In this document: positions 36,155 through 43,898 of the stretch, piece after piece
How the letters are laid out: each line of letters begins with the position of its first letter
Position numbering within the stretch: the stretch's first letter is position 1
Source of the DNA: Streptomyces sp. 1222.5
GTDB taxonomy: Bacteria; Actinomycetota; Actinomycetes; Streptomycetales; Streptomycetaceae
Length of the DNA stretch: 64,000 nucleotides
Assembly: GCF_900105245.1 (NCBI RefSeq)
Contig: NZ_FNSZ01000001.1
Coordinates: 4,154,001-4,218,000 of the forward strand
Direction of reading: 5' to 3'
Made by a program: the position numbers and the translations under genes
The notes under the pieces: model-generated
What the model saw: only the letters and a program-made list of their open reading frames with translations
Databases searched by the model: none
What the model was told of the DNA's origin: nothing

Positions 36155-37677
36155 AGAAGCTGGCACGCCGGTACCGGGCACTGCCGATCCGGGCCCGCCT
36201 CGCCATGCTGGTGGCGGCGGCGGTGGCCTTCGCGGTCGCGGCGGTCTCGGTGACGTGCTGGTTCATCGTCCAGCAGCGGCTCTACTCGCAGGTGGACGAG
36301 GACCTGAAGAAGGCCCTGCGCGGCTCCGCGCAGATGGACATGATCAACACCGCCCTGCACACGTGCTCCGAGACCCCGCAGCGCGAGGGCCTCTTCCGCA
36401 ACTACTCCCAGGTGGTCACGGAGAGCGGCAAGGTCTGCGTCTTCGACAACTCGGTGGGCACCGTCAAGGTCACCTCGGCTGACAAGGACGAGATCAAGGA
36501 CGCGGACCTGCAGAAGATCTACTTCCGCAACGGCACCGACAACGAGGGCAACGAGGTGCGCGTCCTGACGCGCCCCCTGGGCGCGACGACCACCGACGCC
36601 GGGCAGCCGGGGCCGAACGTCGGGCTGATCGTGGCCGTCCCCCTGAAGAGCACCGAGAACATCCTCGACCAGCTCGCCCTCATCCTCCTCCTGGTCTCCG
36701 GCGTCGGAGTCGTCGGAGCGGGCGCCGCGGGCCTCGCGGTGGCCCGCGCGGGCCTGCGCCCCGTCGACAAGCTCACCGACGCCGTGGAGCACGTGGCCCG
36801 CACCGAGGACCTGACCATCCGCATCCCGGTGGAGGACGACAGCGACGACGAGGTGGCCCGCCTCTCCCGGTCCTTCAACTCGATGACCGCCTCCCTGGCC
36901 AGCTCCCGCGACCTCCAACAGCAGCTGATCGCGGACGCCGGCCACGAGCTGCGCACGCCCCTCACCTCCCTGCGGACGAACATCGAACTGCTCACCCGCA
37001 GCGAGGAGACGGGCCGCCCGATCCCCCCGGCGGACCGCAAGGCGCTGCTCGCGTCCGTGAAGGCGCAGATGACCGAACTCGCCTCCCTGATCGGCGATCT
37101 CCAGGAGCTGTCACGTTCGGAGGGGCAGCGCGGCGAGCGCGTCCAGGTCGTCTCCCTCCAGGACACGGTCGAGGCGGCCCTGAGCCGGGCCCGGCTGCGC
37201 GGGCCGGAGCTGACCGTCACGGCGGACGTGGAGCCCTGGTTCGTGCGGGCGGAGCCCTCCGCCCTGGAACGGGCGATCGTCAACGTCCTGGACAACGCGG
37301 TGAAGTTCAGCCCGGAGGGCGGCACGGTGGAGGTCCGGCTGACCGGCGGTGTGCTGACGGTGCGGGACCACGGCCCCGGCATTCCCGAGGACGAACTCCC
37401 GCACGTCTTCGACCGCTTCTGGCGCTCCCCGAGCGCCCGTGCGCTGCCCGGTTCGGGCCTCGGCCTGTCCATCGTGGCGCGGACGGTCCAGCAGGCGGGC
37501 GGCGCGGTGTCCCTGGCACCGGCGGAGGGCGGCGGCACGGTGGCGACCGTACGGCTGCCGGGTGCGCCGACGCCTCCGCCGGACGCGACCGACACACCCG
37601 GCGCTCCGGGGACACCCGAGACACCCGGGCCGCCGGAGAACCGGGAGTCCGAGTCCGCGCCGACGGCGGCCGGCTGA
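36151..37677 (+). CDS. Sensor histidine kinase (CssS-like)
   Basis: 508 residues. TM1 is at about 17-40 and TM2 at about 175-198, flanking an extracytoplasmic sensor of about 135 residues with three cysteines. Then HAMP, the HisKA box DAGHELRTPL with His265, and the HATPase_c N, G1 and G2 motifs (NVLDNAVKF, DHGPGIP, GSGLGLS). The tail is Pro/Thr/Glu-rich. The GTG start overlaps the regulator stop (GTGA). It is the partner of the preceding OmpR protein. Confidence 0.88.
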   Translation: MKKLARRYRALPIRARLAMLVAAAVAFAVAAVSVTCWFIVQQRLYSQVDEDLKKALRGSAQMDMINTALHTCSETPQREGLFRNYSQVVTESGKVCVFDNSVGTVKVTSADKDEIKDADLQKIYFRNGTDNEGNEVRVLTRPLGATTTDAGQPGPNVGLIVAVPLKSTENILDQLALILLLVSGVGVVGAGAAGLAVARAGLRPVDKLTDAVEHVARTEDLTIRIPVEDDSDDEVARLSRSFNSMTASLASSRDLQQQLIADAGHELRTPLTSLRTNIELLTRSEETGRPIPPADRKALLASVKAQMTELASLIGDLQELSRSEGQRGERVQVVSLQDTVEAALSRARLRGPELTVTADVEPWFVRAEPSALERAIVNVLDNAVKFSPEGGTVEVRLTGGVLTVRDHGPGIPEDELPHVFDRFWRSPSARALPGSGLGLSIVARTVQQAGGAVSLAPAEGGGTVATVRLPGAPTPPPDATDTPGAPGTPETPGPPENRESESAPTAAG

Positions 37678-37683
37678 CCGGAC

Positions 37684-38163
37684 TCAGTCCGGCTTGCGCA
37701 GAGAGCGCAGGCGCTCGATCTGGCTGTGGCTGAGTTCGTTGCCCCGGCGCATGTGCCGGATGATCGCCTCCAGCTCGTCCTCGCTGTGGTCGTCGAGGGT
37801 CGTCCGCCAGGTCCGGCCGAGGTCGTCCCAGAGCGCGGTGACGCGGGCGACGCGCTCCGGGACGGGGGTGACCAGCACCCGGCGGCGGTCCGTCGGGTCG
37901 GGCGTGCGGGCCACGTAGCCGCCCCGTTCGAGCCGGTCCACCAGGCGGGTGGCCGAGCCCGTGGTGAGCCCCGTCATGTCGGCGATCTGCCGGACGGTGA
38001 GCGGGTCCGGCTCGGCGGTCAGCAGACTCAGGCACTGCACATCGGTCGGGTGCAGGCCCAGGTGGTCGGCTACGGCCTGATTGAAGAGGACGTAGGCCGC
38101 CAGGTAGCGGCGGGACTCCGCCGACAGCTCCTCGTACAGCCGGGCACGGCGCGGGTCGGTCAC
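37684..38163 (-). CDS. MarR-family transcriptional regulator
   Basis: 159 residues with a MarR winged helix: LTVRQIADMTGLTTGSATRLVDRLERGGYV and the wing DPTDRRRVLVTP. The GTG at 38163 is preferred because AGGGGAG precedes it at 6 nt; an upstream ATG at 38184 is in frame. It is divergent from the NmrA-like gene, with an inverted repeat between them, the standard layout for a MarR repressor and its target. Confidence 0.88.
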   Translation of the reverse strand: MTDPRRARLYEELSAESRRYLAAYVLFNQAVADHLGLHPTDVQCLSLLTAEPDPLTVRQIADMTGLTTGSATRLVDRLERGGYVARTPDPTDRRRVLVTPVPERVARVTALWDDLGRTWRTTLDDHSEDELEAIIRHMRRGNELSHSQIERLRSLRKPD

Positions 38164-38217
38164 GTGACTCCCCTCAAAATTCACTGCACGGCGCAGCGAT
38201 GGGCGCTATTCTCCTGC

Positions 38218-38246
38218 GTGACGCAGCCATTGCGTCACACAGCAAT
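38218..38246. promoter_or_regulatory. Palindromic operator between marR-type and NmrA-like genes
   Basis: GTGACGCA-gccat-TGCGTCAC is a perfect 8-bp inverted repeat (38218-38238). A second overlapping repeat, ATTGC-n8-GCAAT, runs from 38229 to 38246. It lies 30 bp before the NmrA-like ATG and 55 bp before the MarR start, so one bound dimer could repress both promoters. Confidence 0.65.
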
Positions 38247-38267
38247 GCTACTGACCGGGGGAGAACC

Positions 38268-39137
38268 ATGCTCACCGTCGCCATCACCGGCGCCACCGGC
38301 GCCCAGGGCGGAGCCACCGCCCGCGCCCTGCTCACCGCGGGCCACCGCGTCCGCGCCCTGACCCGCCGCCCCGACGCACCACCGGCCCGCACCCTGCTGG
38401 ACCTCGGCGCCGAGGTCCGGTACGCCGACTTCGACGACCGCGCCTCCCTGGACACGGCCCTCGCCGGCGCCGACGCGCTCTTCGCCGTCACCACCCCGTT
38501 CGGCACCGACACCGGCACGGAGACCCGGCAGGGCACGGCCCTCGTGGACGCGGCGGCGGCCGCCCGGCTCGGCCATGTCGTGCTCACCTCCGCCGCCCAC
38601 GCCGACCGCGGCACCGGAATCCCGCACTACGAGAGCAAGCACGCGGTCGAGCGGCACCTGCGCGCGTCCGGCCTCACCTGGACGGTGATCGCCCCGGCGG
38701 CCTTCATGGAGAACTACACCGCCGGCTGGACCCTGGAGGGACTGCGCGACGGCGCCTTCGCCTGGCCCATGCCGGCCGACCGGCCCCTCGCCCTCGTCCC
38801 GGCCGCCGACATCGGCGCGTTCGCCGCGCTCGCGCTGGAGCGCCGCGGGGAGTTCGCCGGCCGCCGCGTCGACATCGCCTCCGACGCGTGCACCCCGGCG
38901 CGCACGGCGGCCGTCCTCGCCACGGCCACCGGCCGCCCGGTCACCCATCACGAGGTGCCGCTCGACCAGGTGCGCACCCGGTCCGCCGACCTCGCGGCCA
39001 TGTTCGCGTACTTCGGCACCACCGGCCTCGACGTCGACGTCGCGGGACTGCGCCGCGCGTACCCCGAGGTCGGCTGGCACACCTTCACCGACTGGGCCGC
39101 CGCCCAGAACTGGGAGTCCCTGCTGAACCCCGCCTGA
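38268..39137 (+). CDS. NmrA-like NAD(P)-binding oxidoreductase/sensor
   Basis: 289 residues. The N-terminal Rossmann motif is TGATGAQGGATARALL, followed by RALTRRPD and the atypical SDR NmrA/QOR2-like pattern (HVVLTSAAHAD, YESKHAVERHLRASGL, APAAFMENY). It is probably a quinone or NADPH-dependent reductase, or a redox sensor. GGGGGAGAACC precedes the ATG. It is likely repressed by the divergent MarR protein. Confidence 0.88.
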   Translation: MLTVAITGATGAQGGATARALLTAGHRVRALTRRPDAPPARTLLDLGAEVRYADFDDRASLDTALAGADALFAVTTPFGTDTGTETRQGTALVDAAAAARLGHVVLTSAAHADRGTGIPHYESKHAVERHLRASGLTWTVIAPAAFMENYTAGWTLEGLRDGAFAWPMPADRPLALVPAADIGAFAALALERRGEFAGRRVDIASDACTPARTAAVLATATGRPVTHHEVPLDQVRTRSADLAAMFAYFGTTGLDVDVAGLRRAYPEVGWHTFTDWAAAQNWESLLNPA

Positions 39138-39400
39138 GGACCGCCGGGGCCGGGGGGCACCGGGATGCGCTAGCCCGACTTGCCCGATTCATCACATATT
39201 CGGGTTGCTGTTCGCCCACAGCGGAATCAGCCGGTACCGCCTCCCGGGCCACCCCGGACAGGCCGCCACTGTGCCGCTCCCACCGGCGATTTGGACCTCC
39301 GGGCGGGCACCGTCCACGCCCCGCGCGGTGCTCCGGACGCGACTGGGCGGCCCCCGATTGGACCCCTGCCGCGTACCTCCGGACACCTGTGCGGCATCCT
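39138..39400. other. Intergenic stretch upstream of crp; probable rearrangement junction
   Basis: No gene is supported. It holds an AT-richer patch (39185-39205) and GC-rich sequence without clear hairpins. The genes to the left correspond to the S. coelicolor SCO4155-4159 neighbourhood and those to the right to SCO3571 onward (from memory), so a chromosomal join lies in or near this segment. Confidence 0.45.
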
Positions 39401-39414
39401 TGTGACAGATCACA
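39401..39414. promoter_or_regulatory. Crp-box-like palindrome upstream of crp
   Basis: TGTGA-caga-TCACA is a perfect inverted repeat 87 bp before the crp start. The half-sites match the classical CRP consensus but the spacer is 4 rather than 6. Autoregulation by Crp is the natural reading. Confidence 0.5.
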
Positions 39415-39501
39415 CTGTTTGGACCGTCCGGCAAAATGGGGAACACGGTCCCCTGGCACGTGGGGCAAGATCCCCTGAGCAGGTCGACAAGGAGAGAACT
39501 C

Positions 39502-40176
39502 GTGGACGACGTTCTGCGGCGCAACCCGCTCTTCGCGGCTCTCGACGACGAGCAGGCCGCGGAGCTTCGCGCCTCCATGAGTGAGGTGACCCTCGCACGC
39601 GGCGACTCACTCTTCCATGAGGGGGACCCCGGCGACCGGCTGTACGTCGTCACCGAGGGCAAGGTCAAGCTGCACCGCACCTCCCCCGACGGCCGCGAGA
39701 ACATGCTCGCCGTCGTCGGACCCGGCGAGCTGATCGGCGAGCTGTCGCTGTTCGACCCGGGCCCGCGTACGGCGACCGCCAGCGCGCTGACCGAGGTCAA
39801 GATGCTCGGCCTGGGCCACGGCGACCTCCAGCCCTGGCTGAACGTGCGGCCCGAGGTGGCCGGCGCCCTGCTGCGCGCCGTCGCCCGCCGGCTGCGCAAG
39901 ACCAACGACGCCATGTCCGACCTGGTCTTCTCGGACGTCCCCGGCCGTGTGGCGCGCGCGCTTCTGGACCTCTCCCGCCGCTTCGGCGTGCAGTCCGAGG
40001 AAGGCATCCACGTCGTCCACGACCTCACCCAGGAGGAGCTGGCCCAGCTGGTCGGCGCCTCCCGCGAGACCGTGAACAAGGCCCTCGCGGACTTCGCCCA
40101 GCGCGGCTGGCTGCGCCTGGAGGCGCGGGCCGTGATCCTGCTGGACGTCGAGCGCCTGGCCAAGCGGTCCCGCTGA
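39502..40176 (+). CDS. crp: Crp/Fnr-family cAMP receptor protein
   Basis: 224 residues. Residues about 10-120 are the cyclic-nucleotide-binding barrel (LFHEGDPGDRLYVVTEGKVKL, then PGELIGELSLFDPGPRTATASA, the phosphate-binding cassette). Residues about 145-215 are the winged helix (LTQEELAQLVGASRETVNKAL). In S. coelicolor Crp (SCO3571) affects germination and antibiotic synthesis. The GTG at 39502 has AAGGAGAG upstream. A 22-bp-arm terminator follows. Confidence 0.93.
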   Translation: MDDVLRRNPLFAALDDEQAAELRASMSEVTLARGDSLFHEGDPGDRLYVVTEGKVKLHRTSPDGRENMLAVVGPGELIGELSLFDPGPRTATASALTEVKMLGLGHGDLQPWLNVRPEVAGALLRAVARRLRKTNDAMSDLVFSDVPGRVARALLDLSRRFGVQSEEGIHVVHDLTQEELAQLVGASRETVNKALADFAQRGWLRLEARAVILLDVERLAKRSR

Positions 40177-40191
40177 CGCTCTCCCGCCCGT

Positions 40192-40236
40192 ACGGCTGTG
40201 GGGCCCGGCTTCCCGGAAGCCGGGCCCCACAGCCGT
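40192..40236 (+). terminator. Perfect 22-bp inverted-repeat terminator after crp
   Basis: Two exact 22-nt arms meet around a single central C (so the real loop is 3-5 nt) 15 bp after the crp stop. It is GC-rich without a T-tract, the usual streptomycete form. Confidence 0.85.
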
Positions 40237-40368
40237 GACCGGCCCCGGACCCGCTCCGGTGGGCGGCACCGCGCATCCGAGCGCCGTACGGGCTGTTCTC
40301 GGGCTGTTCTCGCCGCCTCGCACCGAAAATCGGCTGCCTGGGGGACGCGCGCGCGGCACAGTGTCCCC

Positions 40369-41190
40369 ATGGCCGAACCACCCGCCCCCAAAGGTCTCGA
40401 CGCCCTGGGGTGCATCGCCCGCGAAGGCTCCCTCGCGCGCGTGCCCGACGCGTTCCGCCCGGTCGTGGCCTCGGCCCGCGACCGGCTCCTGGACGCCTTC
40501 GGCGCCCGCCTGCACAGCGCCTACCTCTACGGCTCGGTACCGCGCGGCACCGCGCGTGTGGGCCGCAGCGACCTGGACCTGTTCGTGGCCCTCACCGCGA
40601 CGCCGGGAGAGGCCGACCACGAGACGGCCCGGGCCCTCGGCGAGGCGGTCGACAAGGAGTTCGAGCAGATCGACGGCGTCGGCACCCTGCTGTACGGCCG
40701 CGACCGGCTGCTGAGCGACCTGGAGCGGTACGACCTGGGCTGGTTCGTCGCCTGCCTGTGCACCCCGCTGCTCGGTGACGACCTCGCCGAGTACCTGCCC
40801 CGCTACCGCCCCGACTCCCTGCTCGCCCGCGAGACCAACGGCGACCTCGCCCTGCTGCTGCCGCGCTGGCGGGAGCGGGTCGAGCGCGCGGCGGACACCG
40901 AGGAGGCCCGGCGGCCGCTCGTGCGCTTCATGTCCCGGCATCTGGTCCGCACCGGCTTCACGCTCGTCATGCCCCGCTGGCAGGGCTGGACGAGCGACCT
41001 GCGGGAGATGGCCGAGGTGTTCGCTGCGTACCACCCCGAGCGGGCCGGTGAACTGCGTACGGCGGCGGAGCACGGCCTCGAACCCGTCGGCGACCCGCGC
41101 ATCCTGCGGTCGTACACCGACGACCTCGGCCCCTGGCTCGCCGGGGAGTACGCGCGCGTGCACGGCGTGAAGACCCCCCGCCCGGACTAG
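40369..41190 (+). CDS. Aminoglycoside adenylyltransferase-like nucleotidyltransferase
   Basis: 273 residues. The polymerase-beta-like nucleotidyltransferase motif is YGSVPRGTARVGRSDLDLFV (GS...R, D-x-D) near residues 57-76. A helical C-terminal domain resembles AadA/ANT(3'')-type enzymes. The substrate is unknown; it may be a housekeeping nucleotidyltransferase and not a resistance enzyme. CACAGT lies 6 nt before the ATG, suggesting a leaderless message. It converges with the MBL gene. Confidence 0.82.
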   Translation: MAEPPAPKGLDALGCIAREGSLARVPDAFRPVVASARDRLLDAFGARLHSAYLYGSVPRGTARVGRSDLDLFVALTATPGEADHETARALGEAVDKEFEQIDGVGTLLYGRDRLLSDLERYDLGWFVACLCTPLLGDDLAEYLPRYRPDSLLARETNGDLALLLPRWRERVERAADTEEARRPLVRFMSRHLVRTGFTLVMPRWQGWTSDLREMAEVFAAYHPERAGELRTAAEHGLEPVGDPRILRSYTDDLGPWLAGEYARVHGVKTPRPD

Positions 41191-41200
41191 GACGGGACCC

Positions 41201-41221
41201 GGGCGTCGGGCGTCGGGCGTC
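41201..41221. repeat. Three tandem GGGCGTC units
   Basis: The 7-mer GGGCGTC is repeated three times head to tail between the convergent nucleotidyltransferase and MBL genes. It is a simple-sequence tract with no evident role. Confidence 0.6.
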
Positions 41222-41224
41222 GGT

Positions 41225-42055
41225 CTAGATCAGCCCGTGCCCGGTCAGGTACTCCATCTGGGCGCGCACCGAGAGTTCCGCCGCCGGCCACAGCGAGCGG
41301 TCCACATCGGCGTACACATGGGCGACGACCTCCGCCGGCGTGCGGTAGCCGTCCTCGACCGCCGTCTCCACCTGGGCCAGCCGGTGGGCGCGGTGAGCCA
41401 GGTAGAACTCGACGACGCCCTGGGCGTCCTCCAGGACCGGCCCGTGGCCCGGCAGGACGGTGTGCACGCCGTCGTCCACCGTGAGGGACCGCAACCGCCG
41501 CAGCGAGTCCAGGTAGTCGCCGAGACGCCCGTCGGGGTGCGCCACGACCGTCGTGCCCCGCCCGAGGACCGTGTCACCGGTCAGCACCGCCCGGTCGGCC
41601 GGGAGATGGAAGCACAGCGAGTCCGCGGTGTGCCCGGGCGTCGGCACGACCCTCAGCTCCAGGCCGCCGACGCCGATCACGTCCCCGGCGGCCAGACCCT
41701 CCTCACCGAGGCGCAGCGCCGGATCGAGGGCACGCACGCGCGTGCCGGTCAACTCGGCGAACCGGCCGGCGCCCTCGGCGTGGTCGGGGTGGCCGTGGGT
41801 CAGCAGGGTCAGGGCTATGCGCTTGCCGGCCTTCTCCGCGGTGTCCACGACGGTACGCAGATGGCCGTCGTCGAGCGGGCCCGGGTCGATCACCACGGCC
41901 AGGTCGGAGTCGGGCTCGGCGACGATCCAGGTGTTGGTGCCGTCCAGGGTCATCGCGGAGGCGTTCGGCGCGAGGACGTTGACGGCCCGGTCGGTGGCGG
42001 GTCCCGAGAGGACTCCGCCCCGGGGCCGGCCCGGCAGGGCTGCTGGGTCGGTCAT
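41225..42055 (-). CDS. MBL-fold metallohydrolase
   Basis: 276 residues. The metallo-beta-lactamase motif is THGHPDHAEGA near residue 88. The downstream ligands are in PTPGHTADS, TGDTVLG and PGHGP. It has the glyoxalase II/LACTB2-like arrangement with a C-terminal helical extension. Substrate unknown. Its ATG overlaps the NUDIX stop by 4 bp (ATGA), so the two are translationally coupled. Confidence 0.9.
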   Translation of the reverse strand: MTDPAALPGRPRGGVLSGPATDRAVNVLAPNASAMTLDGTNTWIVAEPDSDLAVVIDPGPLDDGHLRTVVDTAEKAGKRIALTLLTHGHPDHAEGAGRFAELTGTRVRALDPALRLGEEGLAAGDVIGVGGLELRVVPTPGHTADSLCFHLPADRAVLTGDTVLGRGTTVVAHPDGRLGDYLDSLRRLRSLTVDDGVHTVLPGHGPVLEDAQGVVEFYLAHRAHRLAQVETAVEDGYRTPAEVVAHVYADVDRSLWPAAELSVRAQMEYLTGHGLI

Positions 42056-42981
42056 ACGGAGCCTCCTCCGGCGCTCGGGGCGGACGTCGGTCGTGCCGTA
42101 CCGGGTGCCCCGCCGGCGGGGATCCCCGACGTCGGGACGTGCTTGGTGAACTCGTCGTGTCCCGGCCAGGACAGGACGATCTCCCCGTCGCTGAGGCGGG
42201 CGCTCGCCAGCACCGGCGTCATGTCCCGCGCGGGGGCGCCCGCCAGCGCCTCGGCGGCGGTGGCGTACGGAAGCAGCTGGCGCAGTGTGGCGATGGTGGG
42301 CGGCATCATCAGCAGCTCGCCCCTGTCGTAGCCGGCGGCGGCCTCCCCGGGGCGGATCCACACCGTGCGGTCGGCCTCCGTGGAGGCGTTCCGGGTGCGC
42401 TGCCCGGCCGGGAGGGCGGCCACGAAGAACCAGGTGTCGTAGCGGCGCGCCTCGAACTCGGGGGTGATCCAGCGGGTCCAGGCGCCCAGCAGGTCCGAGC
42501 GCAGCACCAGGCCGCGCCGGTCGAGGAACTCGGCGAAGGACAGCTCGCGCGCGACCAGGGCGGCCCGGTCGGCCTCCCAGTCGTCGCCGGTGGTGTCGCC
42601 GACCACGGACTCCGCGTCGGGCCCGGCGAGCAGCACGCCCGCCTCCTCGTACGTCTCCCGTACGGCCGCGCAGACGATCGCCTGGGCACCGCTCTCGTCC
42701 GTTCCCAGCCGCTCGGCCCACCACGCGCGCGCGGGGCCCGCCCAGCGGACGTGACGGTCGTCGTCCCGCGGGTCGACGCCGCCGCCGGGATACGCGTACG
42801 CGCCTCCGGCGAAGGCCATGGAGGCGCGTCTGCGCAGCATGTGGACGGCCGGGCCGTCCGGGGTGTCCTTCAGCAGCAGCACCGTCGCCGCGCGTCTGGG
42901 GGTCACCGGGGTGAGGGTGCCGTCCGCGAGCGCGCGAATCCGGTCGGGCCACTCCGGGGGGTACCACTGACCGTTCGCCAT
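42052..42981 (-). CDS. NUDIX hydrolase with a long loop inside the NUDIX box
   Basis: 309 residues. The substrate-facing start is YAYPGGGVDP. The box continues only about 35 residues later with AAVRETYEEAGVLL, as in the NUDT19/RppH-distant, CoA-diphosphatase-like subfamily, where an insertion splits the motif. It probably hydrolyses a nucleoside diphosphate-linked compound. The tail is Pro/Ala/Gly-rich. TAGCCT is 6 nt before the ATG, so the message is probably leaderless. It is coupled to the MBL gene. Confidence 0.87.
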   Translation of the reverse strand: MANGQWYPPEWPDRIRALADGTLTPVTPRRAATVLLLKDTPDGPAVHMLRRRASMAFAGGAYAYPGGGVDPRDDDRHVRWAGPARAWWAERLGTDESGAQAIVCAAVRETYEEAGVLLAGPDAESVVGDTTGDDWEADRAALVARELSFAEFLDRRGLVLRSDLLGAWTRWITPEFEARRYDTWFFVAALPAGQRTRNASTEADRTVWIRPGEAAAGYDRGELLMMPPTIATLRQLLPYATAAEALAGAPARDMTPVLASARLSDGEIVLSWPGHDEFTKHVPTSGIPAGGAPGTARPTSAPSAGGGSV

Positions 42982-43047
42982 GGCCGGAGGCTATCCCGTA
43001 TAGGGCGAATGTTCGAGAGGTGCCCGAGGTCAGCGGGGTGGGAGGGG

Positions 43048-43512
43048 CTACGGGACGAGCTCGACCTGGATCTCGACCTCGACCGGCGCGTCCAGCGGCA
43101 GCACCGCGACACCGACGGCGCTGCGGGCGTGCACGCCCTTGTCGCCGAGGACCTCGCCGAGCAGTTCGCTGGCGCCGTTGAGGACACCGGGCTGCCCGGT
43201 GAAGTCGGGCGCCGAGGCGACGAAGCCGACCACCTTCACCACGCGCGCGACGCGGTCCAGGTCGCCCGCGACGGACTTCACGGCGGCCAGCGCGTTCAGC
43301 GCGCAGGTGCGGGCCAGCTCCTTGGCCTCCTCCGGCGTGACCTCGGCGCCCACCTTGCCGGTGACCGGCAGCTTGCCCTCGACCATCGGCAGCTGGCCGG
43401 CGGTGTAGACGTACACGCCGGACCGCACGGCCGGCTGGTACGCGGCCAGCGGCGGTACGACCGCCGGCAGGGTCAGACCCAGTTCGGCCAGCTTGGCCTC
43501 GACCGCGCTCAC
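43048..43512 (-). CDS. RidA/YjgF family protein
   Basis: 154 residues, in the longer RidA-like subgroup (about 150 aa). It has AAYQPAVRSGVYVYTAGQLP at the start and RSAVGVAVLPLDAPVEVEIQVEL at the end; the Arg that binds the substrate carboxylate is conserved. RidA proteins hydrolyse reactive enamine/imine intermediates. The GTG overlaps the stop of the DUF4177 gene by 4 bp, so both are expressed together. Confidence 0.9.
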   Translation of the reverse strand: MSAVEAKLAELGLTLPAVVPPLAAYQPAVRSGVYVYTAGQLPMVEGKLPVTGKVGAEVTPEEAKELARTCALNALAAVKSVAGDLDRVARVVKVVGFVASAPDFTGQPGVLNGASELLGEVLGDKGVHARSAVGVAVLPLDAPVEVEIQVELVP

Positions 43513-43667
43513 GCCTGCTTCTCCCGCTTCAGGTAGGCCACGAGCTGTTCGGGGTTGGGCCCGGGCACGACCTGGACGAGCTCCCAGCCGTCCTCGCCCC
43601 AGGTGTCCAGAATCTGCTTCGTGGCATGGACGAGCAGCGGCACGGTTGCGTATTCCCACTTGGTCAT
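43509..43667 (-). CDS. DUF4177-like 52-aa protein
   Basis: The ATG at 43667 opens a 52-codon frame (MTKWEYATVPLLVHATKQIL, later WGEDGWELVQVVPGP) ending in a stop that overlaps the RidA start (GTGA). The Trp-Glu-Tyr start and DGWELV motif are those of DUF4177, a small actinobacterial protein of unknown function. TACAGT six nt before the ATG indicates a leaderless promoter driving both genes. Confidence 0.85.
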   Translation of the reverse strand: MTKWEYATVPLLVHATKQILDTWGEDGWELVQVVPGPNPEQLVAYLKREKQA

Positions 43668-43898
43668 GGGCCGACTGTAGCCGCTGCGGCCGCGACGGCC
43701 CGCGGCCGACCGCCCGCCCTGCGGCGGACCGCCCGCCGATCATCCCCGGACCGCCCGCGTCCCGCCCTCGGCCGCCTCCCGGACCGGACCCCGGACCCCG
43801 CCCGGACCTTGGCGGTGTCCGAACAACCGGCCGACTGTGACCACCGTTATCCACAGCCTCACGCGTGACCGTCGGCCGGACTGGTTAGGCTCGAAGAC
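43668..43898. other. Divergent intergenic region before the ArsA-like operon
   Basis: 231 bp, mostly Pro/Arg-codon-like GC-rich low-complexity sequence (repeats of CCGCCCG). TAGGCT at 43886-43891 sits 7 nt before the GTG of the first ATPase, suggesting a leaderless promoter. No gene is seen. Confidence 0.5.

Noticed and set aside
40369..41190. Calling the nucleotidyltransferase an aadA resistance gene
   Set aside because: It has the fold and catalytic motif but lies in conserved core synteny, so a resistance role is not supported.
43847..43855. TTATCCACA, a DnaA-box match
   Set aside because: A single box without a cluster, AT-rich element or dnaA/dnaN neighbours; not an origin.
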